NCBI GenBank assembly: GCA_002394525.1
Contig: DGUF01000190.1
Span: forward strand, 298 to 8,313
Source: Lachnospiraceae bacterium UBA4317
GTDB lineage: Bacteria > Bacillota_A > Clostridia > Lachnospirales > Lachnospiraceae
Length of the DNA: 8,016 nucleotides
Direction: 5' to 3'
Both the position numbers and the translations under genes were made by a program. Under the pieces are notes generated by a model that was given only the letters and a program-made list of their open reading frames with translations, was not told where the DNA came from and searched no databases. Shown piece by piece: positions 6,697-8,016 of this stretch; position 1 is the first letter of the stretch; every line of letters starts with the position of its first letter.

Positions 6697-6956
6697 GTGA
6701 GCTTTCTCTTTTATGGCGACTCCGTCGCTCTGCCTTCCGGAACCATGCGTGACCTTTCTACTTTTTTGCTCCTCTGTCGCTTTGCTTTTCGGAACCATGC
6801 GTGACCTTTCTACTTTTTTGTGCCTCCGTCGCTTTGACTTCCGAAAATATGCGTGACCTTTCTCTTTTTTTGCGCCTCCGTCGCTCTGCCTTCCGGAATC
6901 ATGCGTGACCTTTCTCTTTTTTTGCGCTTCTGTCGCTTTGCCTTCCGGAATCATGA
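6697..6956. repeat. Tandem array of five 52-bp repeats
   Basis: Five head-to-tail units of exactly 52 bp start at 6697, 6749, 6801, 6853 and 6905. On the plus strand each has GTGAsCTTTC, a T-run, CC/CT-GTCGCT(C/T)TG, a TTCCGG-like palindrome core and CATGC. Units 2-5 are closest to one another; unit 1 lacks the full T-run and reads ATGGCGAC instead; unit 3 has the most divergent end. No indels separate the units. The array lies between a minus-strand promoter (6607-6635) and a plus-strand promoter (7044-7052). 52 bp is about five turns of B-DNA, so the T-tracts and palindromes recur on one face. It could be a polymorphic repeat locus, a protein-binding array or a curved-DNA region. It is not CRISPR: units are contiguous, with no unique spacers. 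Confidence 0.95.
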
Positions 6957-7043
6957 GCGGTAACGGCCGCCTCGCAGTCCCTCAGCGTGCCGCTCTCGTG
7001 CTCCTCGTGGACTGGCTCATTATTTATTTGGGCCGCGTTCTCA

Positions 7044-7052
7044 TGTTATAAT
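7044..7052 (+). promoter_or_regulatory. Extended -10 promoter of the lipoprotein gene
   Basis: TGTTATAAT gives a TGN extension plus a perfect TATAAT (7047-7052). The -35 region is AT-rich without a good TTGACA, which is usual for extended -10 promoters. The start is predicted near 7059, giving a leader of about 95 bases. Confidence 0.65.
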
Positions 7053-7059
7053 GAACTTA

Positions 7060-7078
7060 CAGACTGGTTCCAAGTCTG
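7060..7078 (+). other. Inverted repeat at the predicted 5' end of the lipoprotein mRNA
   Basis: CAGACT (7060-7065) and AGTCTG (7073-7078) form a 6-bp stem with a 7-base loop, right at the predicted transcription start. A second pair, ACAGCA (7110-7115) and TGCTGT (7131-7136), lies just before the ribosome site. They may be 5' mRNA structures or an operator; neither is established. Confidence 0.35.
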
Positions 7079-7154
7079 AGATATCGTGCACAAATCACCA
7101 AGGCTCAAGACAGCAGGCTGTACTTATTCATGCTGTTTAAATTTGGAGGATTTT

Positions 7155-7919
7155 ATGACTACCAAAGAGAGAATTAATGAAAAAAGGAAACATCTCAGGA
7201 CAGGCCGGGCAGTTCTGACGGCGCTGACCACGCTGGCCGCAGTTCTGGCCCTGAGCCTCTCGGGCTGCGCGGGGACATCATCAGGATCATCCGCGGGCAA
7301 GGCACAGGAGACCGCCACGGAAACTTCCGGGGAGAGTGTTTCCAATAAAAATGCCTCTGGTAAAAGCGTCTCCACTGAGGGTATCTCAACCGAAAACAGG
7401 TCCGGTGAGGAAGGCTCCCCGGCCGCAGCCGCCAGCGAAGGACCCTCCGCCGCGGACCCCGCCTCGGAGGATGCGGCCGTTTACAGCTGCCTGATCGATA
7501 CCTGCGCGGAATCGCTGGGCGCTAACGAATATGACGTCACCATCCCCTACGCAGTCATCCTCGGAAAGGATGAGAGCGACCCGGAGGACATCCGCGTCCT
7601 GCTCACCGGCTCGGTCGAATGCTGGAACCTGGAGGAGGGAGTCCTGGAGGCGGGAGCCTCCGCGGAGGTCACCGGCGCCGTCCACCTGAAAAAAACCGCG
7701 GACGGCTATGAAGCCACCTCCTTCGAGAATGTATGGGACGGCGAAGACTATGAAAAGACCGCAAAGCAGATTTTCGGGGACCACTACGATGCATTCACGA
7801 AATTGGACAGCGAAACGAAGGAAGCGGCGAGAAAACAGGCCATCAAGGACTACGTGACCCGGAACAGCCTCGAAATAACCGCATATAAAGACTTCGACGC
7901 AGACCCTGTGGACCTGTAG
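7155..7919 (+). CDS. Putative surface lipoprotein of unknown function
   Basis: This 254-residue protein is predicted to be exported and lipid-anchored. A basic N-terminus (residues 5-18) and a hydrophobic segment end in the lipobox LSGC, with C38 as the modified cysteine. Residues 41-108 are a low-complexity Ser/Thr/Gly/Glu/Ala linker, as expected for a spacer across a Gram-positive wall. Residues 109-254 form an acidic globular domain with C112 and C117 (a possible disulfide), YDVTIPYAVILGKDESDPED (126-145), and a helical end with DYEKTAKQIFGDHYDAF (198-214). No catalytic motif is visible; I do not recognise a named family. The start is the ATG at 7155 because GGAGGA (7145-7150) is just upstream; the frame is open from a GTG at 7086, but that extension would put residues before a normal lipoprotein signal. 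It appears monocistronic in this window. Confidence 0.85.
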   Translation: MTTKERINEKRKHLRTGRAVLTALTTLAAVLALSLSGCAGTSSGSSAGKAQETATETSGESVSNKNASGKSVSTEGISTENRSGEEGSPAAAASEGPSAADPASEDAAVYSCLIDTCAESLGANEYDVTIPYAVILGKDESDPEDIRVLLTGSVECWNLEEGVLEAGASAEVTGAVHLKKTADGYEATSFENVWDGEDYEKTAKQIFGDHYDAFTKLDSETKEAARKQAIKDYVTRNSLEITAYKDFDADPVDL

Positions 7920-8016
7920 ACCAGACAGACCTGCAGGAATTTTGACTTTGCCGCAGAAACCGGCTGAGGAATCTGCAGGGAACTGCCTGCTGGATGTACT
8001 GGAACTGCCTGCAGCA
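7920..8016. repeat. Downstream flank with short PstI-like repeats (cut by window edge)
   Basis: After the lipoprotein stop there are CTGCAG palindromes at 7931-7936, 7973-7978 and 8009-8014, and a perfect 12-base direct repeat GGAACTGCCTGC at 7979-7990 and 8001-8012 (22-bp period). CCTGCAG (7930-7936) can pair with CTGCAGG (7973-7979), enclosing GCCG/CGGC (7950-7953, 7961-7964), but no U-run follows. It may be the start of a larger repeat region or a gene that lies outside the window. Confidence 0.45.

Noticed and set aside
6697..6956. CRISPR array
   Set aside because: The 52-bp units are contiguous with no unique spacers, and there are no cas genes.
7086..7154. A GTG-initiated extension of the lipoprotein
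   Set aside because: The ATG at 7155 has GGAGGA directly upstream and starts a normal lipoprotein signal; the extension adds an unlikely Cys-rich leader.
7930..7979. Intrinsic terminator after the lipoprotein gene
   Set aside because: Inverted repeats are present, but no U-run follows either stem.

Overview
The window looks like chromosome from a low-to-mid-GC Gram-positive anaerobe of the Clostridia, most likely a gut Lachnospiraceae. This is inferred from strong GGAGG-type ribosome binding sites, a GH36 alpha-galactosidase of the AgaA type, bacterial Ig-like (BIG2) surface proteins, a lipobox lipoprotein with a Ser/Thr-rich linker, and recurring GTGTGACA/GGGGACAG intergenic repeats. No rRNA, tRNA, transposase, phage gene or CRISPR array is visible.

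Layout: three genes lie on the minus strand, read right to left. They are an Ig-like/PepSY-like secreted protein (5033-6289), a secreted 2',3'-cyclic nucleotidase/5'-nucleotidase (2517-4829) and a cytoplasmic alpha-galactosidase (48-2246). Gaps of about 200-270 bases with their own ribosome sites and candidate promoters suggest separate units, not one operon. A plus-strand lipoprotein gene (7155-7919) lies at the right. The functions fit a gut scavenger (raffinose-type oligosaccharides inside the cell, nucleotides outside), but nothing shows that the four genes work together.

The most interesting parts are between the genes. Just downstream of each minus-strand stop codon lies a related, hairpin-forming repeat (1-26, 2411-2510, 4925-4992), all in the same orientation relative to the gene. 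The 865-base gap 6290-7154 holds five exact-length 52-bp tandem repeats (6697-6956). To their left, on the minus strand, lie a perfect consensus promoter (TTGACA, 17 bp, TATAAT), an 11-codon ORF with an ideal ribosome site, and a strong intrinsic terminator. To their right lies an extended -10 promoter driving the lipoprotein. The promoter-minicistron-terminator block is either a small RNA or peptide gene, or an attenuator-like leader for the Ig-like protein gene 130 bases further on.
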